Shown: positions 1 to 7,726, counted from the first letter of the stretch. The stretch is DNA of 64,000 nt from an uncultured Candidatus Melainabacteria bacterium (GCA_934718085.1 CAKUZL010000001.1:310001-374000); one strand, 5' to 3'. The notes: generated from the letters alone by a model not told the origin. Numbers and translations are program-made.

Positions 1-996
1 TTGCTCGAAAGATGTAAAAAACCGGTCGAACAAGCTTTGAAAGACGCAGGTCTCACAAAAGGCGACATCAACGAAGTCGTTCTGGTCGGCGGATCAAGCC
101 GTATTCCCGCGGTTCAGGCGTTGGTAAAAGAATACACCGGCAAAGAACCCAACCAAACCGTTAACCCCGACGAAGTCGTTGCTGTAGGTGCGGCTATTCA
201 GGCAGGTGTCCTCGCGGGTGAAGTCAAAGATATCGTTCTTTTGGATGTAACTCCGTTGACCCTGGGTATCGAAACCCTCGGCGGCGTTATGACTCCCCTC
301 GTTCCCAGAAACACCACCATCCCCGTTTCGAAGTCGCAAGTCTTCTCGACTGCCGAAAATAATCAAACCGCCGTCGATATCCACGTCCTCCAAGGCGAAA
401 GACCGATGGCTAAAGACAATAAATCTCTCGGTATGTTCAGACTCGACGGACTTCCGCCGGCTATGAGAGGTCTTCCGCAAATCGAAGTTACCTTCGATAT
501 CGACGCAAACGGTATCGTCAACGTCAGCGCGAAAGACAAAGCTACCAACAAAGAACAAAAAATTACCATCACCAATTCTTCCAACCTCACCGAAAGCGAC
601 ATCGACAGAATGGTCAAAGAAGCCGAAGCCAACGCGGAAGAAGATAAAAAACACAAGGAAGAAGCGGAAATCAAAAATAACGCAAACAGCTTGATTTCCT
701 CCGCGGAAAGAATTCAAAAAGACTTCGAAGGCAAAATCGCCGACAACGACAAATCAAAGCTCGAAGAACAAAAGAAAGCTCTCGATGAAGCTTTGAAAAC
801 AAACAAACCCGTCGACGAAATCAAAAAAATGTCCGAAGACTTGCAACAAACAATGTACTCAATCTCCTCGGCGGCATATTCACAGGTTCAACAGGAAGAA
901 CAAAAAGCTCAGGGCGACAATAATTCTTCGGAAAATTCTTCACAAACTTCACAATCCGACGATGATGTTATTGACGCGGAGTACACAAAGAGTTAA
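1..996 (+). CDS. dnaK: DnaK (Hsp70) chaperone, C-terminal part
   Basis: The gene runs in from the left edge, so only the last 331 or so residues are present and the true start is outside. The visible part covers the end of the ATPase domain (LVGGSSRIPAVQ, then NPDEVVAVGAAIQAGVLAG), the linker DVTPLTLGIETLGG, the substrate-binding beta domain (residues about 80-190) and the helical lid rich in Lys and Glu. The C-terminus DDDVIDAEY is the typical DnaK tail that contacts co-chaperones. It folds cytosolic proteins with DnaJ and GrpE, neither of which is visible here. A strong hairpin terminator follows 31 bases after the stop. The identification is secure. Confidence 0.97.
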   Translation: MLERCKKPVEQALKDAGLTKGDINEVVLVGGSSRIPAVQALVKEYTGKEPNQTVNPDEVVAVGAAIQAGVLAGEVKDIVLLDVTPLTLGIETLGGVMTPLVPRNTTIPVSKSQVFSTAENNQTAVDIHVLQGERPMAKDNKSLGMFRLDGLPPAMRGLPQIEVTFDIDANGIVNVSAKDKATNKEQKITITNSSNLTESDIDRMVKEAEANAEEDKKHKEEAEIKNNANSLISSAERIQKDFEGKIADNDKSKLEEQKKALDEALKTNKPVDEIKKMSEDLQQTMYSISSAAYSQVQQEEQKAQGDNNSSENSSQTSQSDDDVIDAEYTKS

Positions 997-1026
997 AATA
1001 GAGTAATATTAATTCATATCCTATAG

Positions 1027-1052
1027 GCGGACATTCTTTTTGTCCGCTTTTT
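1027..1052 (+). terminator. Rho-independent terminator of dnaK
   Basis: GCGGACA at 1027-1033 pairs perfectly with TGTCCGC at 1041-1047, and five T residues follow directly. It lies just downstream of the dnaK stop codon. Confidence 0.85.
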
Positions 1053-1087
1053 CTTCCCCCGAAAACCAACGGAAATGCGGTTTTTTG

Positions 1088-1138
1088 AGCATGCCCGTGC
1101 TCGAAATCGGGCATGCCTCTCAAAGCATGAGGGCATGC
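1088..1138. repeat. GCATGCCC-type palindromic repeat cluster
   Basis: GCATGCCCG is followed by its inverted copy CGGGCATGC after about ten bases, and by another GGGCATGC at about 1130-1137. The same core recurs in the spacer near 19505-19560 and in a degraded form near 19705-19725. It is intergenic and resembles a REP-type element; its function is unknown. Confidence 0.5.
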
Positions 1139-1196
1139 TTTCGGGTTTTTTAAATGAATTTGTTAAGAAATGTGAATTCAAATTTTCCGAAAATTT

Positions 1197-1227
1197 AAAA
1201 AAGGTTCCCGTTTTCGGAACCTTTTTT
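1197..1227. terminator. Bidirectional hairpin terminator
   Basis: AAAAAAGGTTCC at 1197-1208 pairs with GGAACCTTTTTT at 1216-1227 around a seven-base loop. The A and T runs on either side make it usable on both strands. No gene ends right beside it, so it may be a second stop for dnaK read-through. Confidence 0.75.
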
Positions 1228-1334
1228 AATACAGAATTTTTTAACACCGTAAGCCGGGCATTGTCCGGCGGAACGTGTGTCGACCTCCGTTCATTGTCCA
1301 AAAACCGTGCGTTGTGGTAAAAACCTGAAAATAT

Positions 1335-1362
1335 GTAGGTTGGGGTGGAAACCCCAACCTAC
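1335..1362. repeat. Dispersed palindromic element, copy 1
   Basis: Twelve-base arms (GTAGGTTGGGGT and its reverse complement) surround GGAA, giving a perfect hairpin. It is preceded by CGTTGTGGTAAAA, as is copy 3, and followed by CTACAATG. Related copies lie at 1697-1741, 3846-3870 and 4017-4039. Confidence 0.75.
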
Positions 1363-1414
1363 AATGCTACATTACTTTTCAAAATTCGTTTAAATCTTTA
1401 AATAAATCCGACTT

Positions 1415-1498
1415 AGTAACACTTGGCGTTTGAACGAGCGTGAGGTTGTTTAGCCGTTCCACGTTACCGGAAGCGAAGTTCGAATGGTTAGTGTTACT
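1415..1498. repeat. Long imperfect inverted repeat in spacer
   Basis: AGTAACACT at 1415-1423 is the exact reverse complement of AGTGTTACT at 1490-1498. Pairing continues inward with mismatches, including a GAAC/GTTC block, so the 84-base unit could fold as one long hairpin. No coding potential is apparent inside it. It could be a small mobile relic or a structured RNA; the sequence does not decide. Confidence 0.5.
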
Positions 1499-1530
1499 GA
1501 CGTTAACGGGAGTTTTTCTTTTTTGGTTCG

Positions 1531-1564
1531 TTTTTTCTTTTTGCCTCCGAACAAAAAGAAAAAA
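1531..1564. repeat. A/T-rich perfect inverted repeat
   Basis: Thirteen-base arms, TTTTTTCTTTTTG at 1531-1543 and its reverse complement at 1552-1564, flank an eight-base loop. With one mismatch the stem extends through GTTC/GAAC to about 18 pairs. It lies in a spacer with no gene end nearby. Confidence 0.6.
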
Positions 1565-1618
1565 TGAACAAGAAAGTTTAGGACGTCCGCCTTTCAAAAA
1601 AAGCGAACTGAATCTTAT

Positions 1619-1635
1619 GCCCGGCAAAGCCGGGC
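1619..1635. repeat. Short GC-rich hairpin
   Basis: GCCCGGC and GCCGGGC enclose AAA. Similar CCGG-core hairpins occur at about 1253-1269 and at 3930-3944, so this is probably another module of the repeat-rich spacers. Confidence 0.5.
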
Positions 1636-1696
1636 GTACATTGCTTGTAAATATTAACGGACAAATGAAAGATTTCCGTCCTTCCCGAAAAAGTCG

Positions 1697-1741
1697 TTGG
1701 GGTGGAAACCCCGGTACCTACAATGCTACAATGCTACAATG
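1697..1741. repeat. Dispersed palindromic element, copy 2, with CTACAATG tandem
   Basis: GGGGTGGAAACCCC forms the core, preceded by GAAAAAGTCGTT, almost the same flank as copy 4. It is followed by GGTACC and then three head-to-tail copies of the octamer CTACAATG at 1718-1741. Copy 1 has one and a half copies of the octamer, so the octamer number varies between copies. Confidence 0.7.
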
Positions 1742-1967
1742 CTAACAAAACCGACAAAACTTTTAAAAACCATGTCAGGAGCATGGGAAAACCCTTCCGA
1801 ACCCGACAAAAGCATGACGAAAAACCGACAAAAAACTTCCAAACTCCGCCCCGAAACATTACGAAAGGTTAAGATACATGAAGAAATATTTCAAAATTGT
1901 AGCAAAAATCGCCGTAAAACGCCAATGTAAACTTTTGTAAATTTGAATTTAAAATCGTCGAAACCCG

Positions 1968-1976
1968 TGCTATAAT
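1968..1976 (+). promoter_or_regulatory. Extended -10 promoter of the 2091 gene
   Basis: TGC directly precedes a consensus TATAAT at 1971-1976. No convincing -35 is placed at 17 bases, which fits an extended -10 promoter. The start point expected about seven bases downstream falls on the first base of the AGGAT repeat. Confidence 0.7.
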
Positions 1977-1982
1977 GCCTTT

Positions 1983-2030
1983 AGGATAGGATAGGATAGG
2001 ATAGGATAGGATAGGATAGGATAGGATAGG
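1983..2030 (+). repeat. AGGAT pentanucleotide tandem repeat in the 5' leader
   Basis: Nine perfect copies of AGGAT plus AGG occupy 48 bases with no interruption. The tract begins at the predicted transcription start and ends 60 bases before the ATG of the next gene. A perfect five-base repeat of this length is prone to slippage. Each unit carries AGGA, a partial Shine-Dalgarno match. Confidence 0.95.
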
Positions 2031-2090
2031 GGCAACTTTTATTTTTTCGATGTTTTTATAAAAGTGTGAAAAAGTAAAAGGAGCGAAAAA

Positions 2091-3500
2091 ATGTCTGTAT
2101 CGTTTAATCAACCGAGTCAATATCCCGTGAGCGCATTGAACGTAAAATCTGCGCAAAAGCCCGACGAAGCGGCAAAAGCGTCGTTTAAAGGTGCGCCCGA
2201 AGGCGAAGAAAAAGAGGGCATGTCGACCGCGACGAAGGTCGGAATCGGAGCGGCGGTATTGGGGGCAGCCTGCTTAATATTGTATTTTACGTGCGGAAAG
2301 GGCGGTTCGAAAGCGGCGGAAGGCGCAAAAGACGTCGCCGAAAAAGCCAAAGAAGCTCTTGTTGATACAAAAAAATATTTCGATACATCAATCGATGATT
2401 TCAAAAAGGCGGGAAACACGTTTAAAAACGGCAAAGCGGTGACGCCGGACGGAAAGGATTTTGAAGGAACTGTCGGACGGTTGACGGGCAAAACTGAGAA
2501 CGGGGTTGATTGTTACAGCAAATCCACGTATAAAAACGGTGTTCGCGAAACACTCGAAAGCTACGAAGGCGATAAGCTTGTAAGCTCGGTAAAATACGAG
2601 TATGACCAAGCGACGGGCAAAGTTGCAAAAATCATCGAAACCGACGCCGCAACCGGCAACCAAGTCAATAAAGCTTTTGAGTATGACCAAGACGGAAATA
2701 TGTCTAAAATTTTAAAAACAGACAAAGACGGCAAAGATTTGGGCTCGAGCTTAATGCATTTTGCGAATGATGGTAAATGGATGGGTCGGTCGGATTTTGA
2801 TAACGGCGGTATACTATTAAATTCATGTGGATTCGGCGGTGATGGGCGGTTCTGGCATGGGGTTAGAGACGGAAAATCTTTTTGGGGTCCCGATGCCTTA
2901 GTGTATTCAGCGAAGCCTCAAGGTGCTGTAACAGAGCATACCGTATACAAAAACGGCAAAGAGGTTAAGCTTTTTGAACGGTATGAGCAGGGTAATAAAA
3001 TATTTGTTAAGCAGGGTGAAAATATTGTAACCAAGCATTCTAAATCCGTGGACGGAAAAGATGTTCTTACCAGGAGTGAACTTTCTTCCCCCGTGAAAGA
3101 TATTGATGATGTTAAAAATATGTCATATGCTTCCATTGATCCTAATTCGGTGCAGGTAAAAAAATGGGAAAATCGTTGTTTGGAAACTCAAGTCGGCAGC
3201 CGCGATCGTGTTTTGTACGATACATCAAAAGGTACCAAAACAGAAATAGCTTCAAGTAAAGGCGGTAAAATTTTTAAAGACGGAGCGGAATTTGATACGG
3301 TTTTCTTAAAAGCAAAGATCGGAGATACCGAAATTACAAGTGACAGTTTAGTTAATTACACAATAGGCACAGAAACGTATAGCCGATATGGAGATAAGTT
3401 GTATGATTCAAACAAAGCGGTTGTAACGGATCAAAACGTTCTTAGCAAAATTAATCAATTCGATAAGCAGTTTGAATGGATTAAAGAATTATCTTTCTAG
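2091..3500 (+). CDS. Repeat-bearing membrane-anchored protein of unknown function
   Basis: I do not recognise a named family. The ATG has a clear AAAAGGAG ribosome site. The 469-residue protein starts with a polar, disordered 48-residue segment containing ASFKG, then one hydrophobic helix (about 49-68), then a Lys/Ala-rich stretch and a long extended region. Residues about 140-215 hold YD-type repeats (KYEYDQATGKVAKI, FEYDQDGNMSKI) like those of Rhs/YD-repeat exported proteins, and KNGK motifs recur later. The single helix would place the C-terminal part across the membrane. Base composition in the second half is visibly poorer in TCG/CGA codons than its neighbours. The AGGAT tract in the leader suggests variable expression. 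The gene stands alone. Confidence 0.85.
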   Translation: MSVSFNQPSQYPVSALNVKSAQKPDEAAKASFKGAPEGEEKEGMSTATKVGIGAAVLGAACLILYFTCGKGGSKAAEGAKDVAEKAKEALVDTKKYFDTSIDDFKKAGNTFKNGKAVTPDGKDFEGTVGRLTGKTENGVDCYSKSTYKNGVRETLESYEGDKLVSSVKYEYDQATGKVAKIIETDAATGNQVNKAFEYDQDGNMSKILKTDKDGKDLGSSLMHFANDGKWMGRSDFDNGGILLNSCGFGGDGRFWHGVRDGKSFWGPDALVYSAKPQGAVTEHTVYKNGKEVKLFERYEQGNKIFVKQGENIVTKHSKSVDGKDVLTRSELSSPVKDIDDVKNMSYASIDPNSVQVKKWENRCLETQVGSRDRVLYDTSKGTKTEIASSKGGKIFKDGAEFDTVFLKAKIGDTEITSDSLVNYTIGTETYSRYGDKLYDSNKAVVTDQNVLSKINQFDKQFEWIKELSF

Positions 3501-3707
3501 GTTCGGCATACGGTTTTTGCCCGGACAAATCACGAACCTCGGTTGAACCGAAAATTTTTGAAAACCAAAGGAGATACCGCCCGGCGAGACGTGAAAACCA
3601 AAAATTCAAAACCCTGAAAAAATATGAAGGCAAAAATATTTCGGCAGGAATTCACCGAACCGATTTGATAATGAAACAAATCTAAAACAAAACCCTATCA
3701 TAACTCC
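3501..3707. other. Spacer without recognisable gene
   Basis: About 200 bases follow the 2091 gene before its terminator. I see no ORF with a ribosome site and no RNA gene. Confidence 0.5.
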
Positions 3708-3733
3708 AAACCTCCTCAATCGGGGAGGTTTTT
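3708..3733 (+). terminator. Rho-independent terminator
   Basis: AAACCTCC at 3708-3715 pairs with GGAGGTTT at 3724-3731 and runs into further T residues. It is the likely 3' end of the 2091 transcript, about 210 bases after the stop. Confidence 0.75.
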
Positions 3734-3845
3734 CCGTGACTTGAAAGCGTCGGCATCGGTTTTTCACCCCATCATTTTGCGGGTCGGGCGTTTTTTAACA
3801 GAACCTTTCAATTTTAAACCTTTCGTTGTGGTAAAATCTGTAATC

Positions 3846-3870
3846 ATTGCAGGTACCGGGGTTTTCACCC
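3846..3870. repeat. Dispersed palindromic element, copy 3
   Basis: This stretch reads as CATTGCAGGTACCGGGG followed by a degenerate ACCC arm. It matches the reverse complement of copy 2, including the GGTACC and CATTG parts. Upstream it shares CGTTGTGGTAAAA and CTG with copy 1. Confidence 0.6.
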
Positions 3871-3929
3871 GGGCGAAACGTGAAACTCGGCATGAAACGA
3901 GCAAGTGAAGCCGTTCGATTTTGTGAAGG

Positions 3930-3944
3930 TCCGGCATTGCCGGA
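3930..3944. repeat. CCGG-core short hairpin
   Basis: TCCGGC and GCCGGA are separated by ATT. It resembles the CCGGGCATTGTCCGG block near 1254-1268, so both spacers share this module. Confidence 0.45.
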
Positions 3945-4016
3945 TCTACGGGGTTCAAGGTTTTTACCGAGACGAGAAGTTTTGTTTGCCTGTAGCATGT
4001 CAAAACGAAAAAGTTG

Positions 4017-4039
4017 TTGGGGTGGAAACCCCAACCTAC
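4017..4039. repeat. Dispersed palindromic element, copy 4
   Basis: The core GGGGTGGAAACCCC is followed by AACCTAC as in copy 1 and preceded by GAAAAAGTTGTT as in copy 2. Downstream, near 4165, the spacer also shares CATGAC and AAAAACCGACAAAAA with the stretch at about 1814 of the first spacer. Confidence 0.75.
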
Positions 4040-4242
4040 GCTTGAAAAATTTCCGTATTTTTTTGAAAGGATTTAATCTCCGAATGTCGAGTTTTGCGTT
4101 TTGTCAGGAAATTTTTGACCTGCGTTATTTAAAAATATTTGCCGAACGAAAAAACCGACAATCACATGACAAAAAACCGACAAAAACGACATGCAAAAAA
4201 ACGAACGGAGAACCTTTTGCGGCTGTTTTCCGAGGGGTAAAA

Positions 4243-5754
4243 TCAGAACGTTATGAGACCGTAGTATTTGTAATTCGGGTCGTTTTGCGCGCCGGGGTTG
4301 TTTGCAACGAGTTCTTTCAGAACGTTTCTTGCGGCGAGAAAGCGGAACTGTTTGATGTAGGAGTCTGCAAGCCCGAAACCTGCCTGAATGTTGGTTCCGT
4401 CGAGGCGAAAGGCTTCTTTGTAGAATTTTTCGGCGTTTCCGTAGTCGTTTTTGAGAAAGTACACTCGACCCAAGACGACGTAATTTGCGCTGACGGGGTC
4501 AAAGATTACGGATTTTTTGGCTTCTATGAGGGCTTGTTCGAAATTTTTGGTTTTAGAATGGTTGTGCGCAAGCACCGAAAAAGCGGCGCCTTTCAGTTTG
4601 TTGTCGTTGAGTTCGGGTAAGATATTGTTTATTATTTCGTTGCTTTTTACGTATTCGTGGTTGTTGCTGAACGAAATTGCCAGGTTAACGGTGGCGGTTT
4701 TGTCGACGGAAGATTCGCCGGTTGTTTGGATTTCGGTTGAGACGGACAAATTTCCGAAAAGAGCGTCGGGCGAAATAAACTGTTCTTTGTTTCCGGGGTT
4801 GTTTGTTACGTCGGGCGCAAGCGCGTATAGCAGCTTGATTGTGGCGATATCTTTGTCGTTCAGTGACGTGTCAATTCTGTCCGAATAGTACGAATGCGGG
4901 TTGTTTCGGGAATAGTACATTATTGTCGAATTGTCTTTTGTGTGTCCCCAAAGTCCCAGCGCGTGTCCGATTTCGTGCGACAGAATTATTTTTAATTCGG
5001 AGGGCGGAAACAGCCTACCTTCGTAATCTTTTATCAGCACGTCGATTTTCATTTTTTTCAGAGTGTTGTTTTCGCCGATTTCGGGGTTTGTAACGGCGGC
5101 TTTGTACTCGTCGTTCTCGTCGGGAGTGATGTCGGTCGCGTTATCCGAAAAATAAAGAACGATGTCCGCTTCTTCGGGCGAACTTACGGGGACGAACGTC
5201 AAAAATTCGCCGGATTCTCTTTGCCAATCGCCGAAAGAGCTTGCCGCAACGGATTTATAATAATCGGGCGCGGGGTTTTTCGCTCCGATAAAGTATTTTA
5301 TCGGGAATTCCGCTTTGTTCCAGTGCATGACAATGCCGTTGTAGAGACATTCCGTAACGTAGCCGGTTCCGTATTTATAAAAAATTTCGCTTCGAAATCT
5401 CTCGAGTGTTTCGGTTGCAAACCTTTCCGCTTCGGAGCCGTCGGCTTTTTGCGCGGCTTCTAAAAATTTGTTTTGAACGGAATACGTGAAAGGCGTTTTT
5501 GCGGATGCTTTCAGCGCTTTGAGCTCGTAGTCGGGGTTGTCGGGCTTTAAAACCGAAAGAGTTTCATAAGTTTTCGCGGCACTTTCGTATTGTCCCGAAA
5601 GATAAAGCTTTTCGGCGTAATAAGCAACAGGCTTGTCAAAGTTGTATGCCCCCGCAAAACACAGTCCGCACAAAATTACCAATTCGCAATTTTTTAATAT
5701 CTTTTTTCTTCTTTTGCGTTTGCTCTTTTTTGATTTCAAATCCGCGTTTTTCAT
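4243..5754 (-). CDS. Matrixin-like zinc metalloprotease with TPR repeats
   Basis: This 503-residue protein has a basic N-terminus and a hydrophobic stretch (about 23-37) that likely anchors or exports it, a TPR-like segment (about 42-85), a metzincin catalytic domain and C-terminal TPR repeats (about 390-500). The zinc site reads HEIGHALGLWGH with ligands H260, H264 and H271 and base E261, and a Met-turn (IMYY, M279) eight residues on. The third His is one residue further out than in the classical HExxHxxGxxH motif; from memory, cyanobacterial matrixins show the same Gly-Trp-Gly-His spacing. It probably cleaves envelope or extracellular protein; the substrate is unknown. It is transcribed alone. 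Confidence 0.85.
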   Translation of the reverse strand: MKNADLKSKKSKRKRRKKILKNCELVILCGLCFAGAYNFDKPVAYYAEKLYLSGQYESAAKTYETLSVLKPDNPDYELKALKASAKTPFTYSVQNKFLEAAQKADGSEAERFATETLERFRSEIFYKYGTGYVTECLYNGIVMHWNKAEFPIKYFIGAKNPAPDYYKSVAASSFGDWQRESGEFLTFVPVSSPEEADIVLYFSDNATDITPDENDEYKAAVTNPEIGENNTLKKMKIDVLIKDYEGRLFPPSELKIILSHEIGHALGLWGHTKDNSTIMYYSRNNPHSYYSDRIDTSLNDKDIATIKLLYALAPDVTNNPGNKEQFISPDALFGNLSVSTEIQTTGESSVDKTATVNLAISFSNNHEYVKSNEIINNILPELNDNKLKGAAFSVLAHNHSKTKNFEQALIEAKKSVIFDPVSANYVVLGRVYFLKNDYGNAEKFYKEAFRLDGTNIQAGFGLADSYIKQFRFLAARNVLKELVANNPGAQNDPNYKYYGLITF

Positions 5755-5818
5755 ATTTTCGATTATATCATACCGCCCGTTTATTTATTCTTTTTATCCT
5801 TAAAAATCAAACAAAATG

Positions 5819-5849
5819 TTGAAATAAAAACGTAAAAATGTGATACAAT
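5819..5849 (+). promoter_or_regulatory. Promoter giving a probably leaderless mRNA
   Basis: TTGAAA at 5819-5824 lies 19 bases before TACAAT at 5844-5849, which is preceded by TGA (extended -10). The start is expected near 5857, about three bases before the ATG at 5860. Confidence 0.6.
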
Positions 5850-5859
5850 GTTTTTTGCT

Positions 5860-7044
5860 ATGAACGACAAAATAAAAATTTTAACCGGAAAAGACGAAAA
5901 AAAAGCACGCGAAGTCGCTTTCGAGATGATAAACAACTCCGACGTCGGGTTGTTCGAACAACTTACCGAAAAAGAACCCTTTTTGTTCGATTTTGTCAGA
6001 AATAATGTTTGTTCGAGAATTTACGATTCCGTAAATCGGCAAAATTTCGAAAATATTTTTCGATTTTTTAAGGTTCCGAATAATTTCGAAGAGTTGTTCG
6101 CTCAAATTGCGGCAAAATTTGCAAACGAAGAGCTCTCGGACAGGATGGCGGAACTTCTTCGGTCGGGTTCACTGCAGGAGAAAAAACACGCGGCGGCTTA
6201 TTTTGCGGTAATTCCCGATACCGTGGCGCGCGAAGATCTTGCGCAAAACGTGTTTGCGGAAGATGCCGATTTTGCAAGGCTATGTACCGTTGCGGCGCGT
6301 GAGACGGGCGCGGAAGGCGTGTATGAAGCGGCTCTCGAAAAATTGAATTCGGGCGATGATTTCGAGATTTTGAAAGCGGTCGATTTTTTCGTGAATTACG
6401 AGGTTAATCCTCCCGTCGAAAAAATCGTCGAAGTTGCGCAAAAAAGCTTTATGAGCGGCAATATAGCGGGAAAAATTCCGTATATGATTTCCCTTGTCGA
6501 CCTGTACGGGCAAAATGAAGACGCTGCTTTGTTTGTTGCCGAAAAAATCATTGATTCGCTTGCGGAAATTATTCCTCTTTCCGAGATCTTGTCGTTCGAT
6601 TTGAGAAAATTTTTCAAAGTCTTAACCCTGTCGAATCCGAAGGCCGCAACGGTTCTGCTCAAGGCGAAATCGCGGTTTGAAGACTTTACGACGGGTGACG
6701 TCTATTTGTTCGACGAAGATAAGTACACAAAAGACGAAATACTTAAAATCAGAGACTTTTTAGCATCTTTTGACGTTGATGATCTGAAAAACACTGTTGT
6801 TCGAAATTTGACCCTCGACAAAAATATTTTGTCTTACCTTGATGTAATAAAACTTTACAAAATAACCGAGGCTTCGGAAAAACTTAAATCGTTTTTGAAT
6901 GTCGAAGTCAAGGATAATGTTTTGTGCGGTATTGTTTTTGCGTTAAAAGAATTAAACGCCTTGAGCGATATCGACGAAACGGAAATTTCGGCGAAAATTC
7001 GAGATTTTAACCTTCGGGAACTGACCCGAACCGCGTTTGAATAA
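5860..7044 (+). CDS. Conserved-looking helical protein, HEAT-like, unknown function
   Basis: A 394-residue soluble protein starting MNDKIKILTGK. An in-frame ATG twelve bases upstream (5848) overlaps the -10 box, so 5860 is the likely start; no Shine-Dalgarno is visible, consistent with a leaderless mRNA. The sequence is almost entirely amphipathic helices in pairs with acidic and hydrophobic repeats, suggesting an alpha-solenoid of HEAT type, with no catalytic motif, signal peptide or membrane segment. It is followed nine bases later by the flavoprotein gene with its own ribosome site, so the two are probably co-transcribed. The function cannot be deduced. Confidence 0.75.
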   Translation: MNDKIKILTGKDEKKAREVAFEMINNSDVGLFEQLTEKEPFLFDFVRNNVCSRIYDSVNRQNFENIFRFFKVPNNFEELFAQIAAKFANEELSDRMAELLRSGSLQEKKHAAAYFAVIPDTVAREDLAQNVFAEDADFARLCTVAARETGAEGVYEAALEKLNSGDDFEILKAVDFFVNYEVNPPVEKIVEVAQKSFMSGNIAGKIPYMISLVDLYGQNEDAALFVAEKIIDSLAEIIPLSEILSFDLRKFFKVLTLSNPKAATVLLKAKSRFEDFTTGDVYLFDEDKYTKDEILKIRDFLASFDVDDLKNTVVRNLTLDKNILSYLDVIKLYKITEASEKLKSFLNVEVKDNVLCGIVFALKELNALSDIDETEISAKIRDFNLRELTRTAFE

Positions 7045-7053
7045 GGAGAAAAA

Positions 7054-7692
7054 ATGAAAATTTTATTGGTAAACGGAAGTCCGCACTCAAACGGATGCAC
7101 GAACAGAGCTTTGACGGAAATCAAAAATACTTTGGAACGAGAAGGTGTCGAGTCCGAAATATTGCATGTTCCCGCCGACGTAACGGGGTGCAGGGCTTGC
7201 GGTGCCTGCAGAAAAGGCAAAAACGGGTGCGCCTTCGGACACAATGACGGAGTGAACGAAGCAATTTTTAAAATGAAAGAATGCGACGGAGTGATTTTGG
7301 GCTCGCCGGTTTATTATTCCAACGCATCGGGGAGTCTGAGGGCGTTTGCGGACAGATTTTTCTACGCGGGTTCGGCGTTCGAAGGCGGCGTGTTTGAAGG
7401 CAAAGTCGGTGCCGCAGTCGCAAATTGCAGACGCGGAGGCGCGAGCGCGACTTTCGAACAGTTAAATCAGTATTTTTTGATTTCGAAAATGATAGTTCCC
7501 GCTTCTCAGTATTGGAACCAAACTCACGGCAACAGAGTCGAAGAAATCGAAAAGGACGAAGAAGGACTTCAAACAATGCGAACGTTGGCTTTGAACACCG
7601 CGTGGATTTTGAAATGCATAAATGCCGGAAAAGCCGCAGGTATCGAACGTCCGAAGTTCGAATCGCAGATAAAAACAAATTTTATAAGATAA
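7054..7692 (+). CDS. Iron-sulfur flavoprotein / NADPH-dependent FMN reductase family
   Basis: 212 residues with a flavodoxin-like fold: the N-terminal MKILLVNGSPHSNGCTNRAL is the FMN phosphate loop and LGSPVYYSNASGSLRAFADR is the second FMN-binding block. Between them, GCRACGACRKGKNGC has the compact CX2CX2CX6C spacing known from iron-sulfur flavoproteins (Isf), which carry one [4Fe-4S] cluster. It probably moves electrons from NAD(P)H or ferredoxin in an anaerobic cytoplasm. AGGAG lies a few bases before the ATG. It is the second gene of a likely two-gene operon and ends at a hairpin terminator. The physiological partner is unknown. Confidence 0.85.
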   Translation: MKILLVNGSPHSNGCTNRALTEIKNTLEREGVESEILHVPADVTGCRACGACRKGKNGCAFGHNDGVNEAIFKMKECDGVILGSPVYYSNASGSLRAFADRFFYAGSAFEGGVFEGKVGAAVANCRRGGASATFEQLNQYFLISKMIVPASQYWNQTHGNRVEEIEKDEEGLQTMRTLALNTAWILKCINAGKAAGIERPKFESQIKTNFIR

Positions 7693-7698
7693 AAAACG

Positions 7699-7726
7699 AA
7701 AACCGGTTTGAAAAAATCGGTTTTTT
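7699..7726 (+). terminator. Rho-independent terminator
   Basis: AAAACCG at 7699-7705 pairs with CGGTTTT at 7718-7724 in a T run. It separates the flavoprotein gene from the manC promoter. Confidence 0.65.

Noticed and set aside
1983..2030. Possible CRISPR or satellite array
   Set aside because: The unit is five bases with no spacers, so it is a simple tandem repeat, not CRISPR. No direct repeats with regular unique spacers were found anywhere in the window.
3847..4620. 257-codon open frame on the plus strand
   Set aside because: Starts in the repeat-rich spacer and continues antisense to the metalloprotease; no ribosome site.
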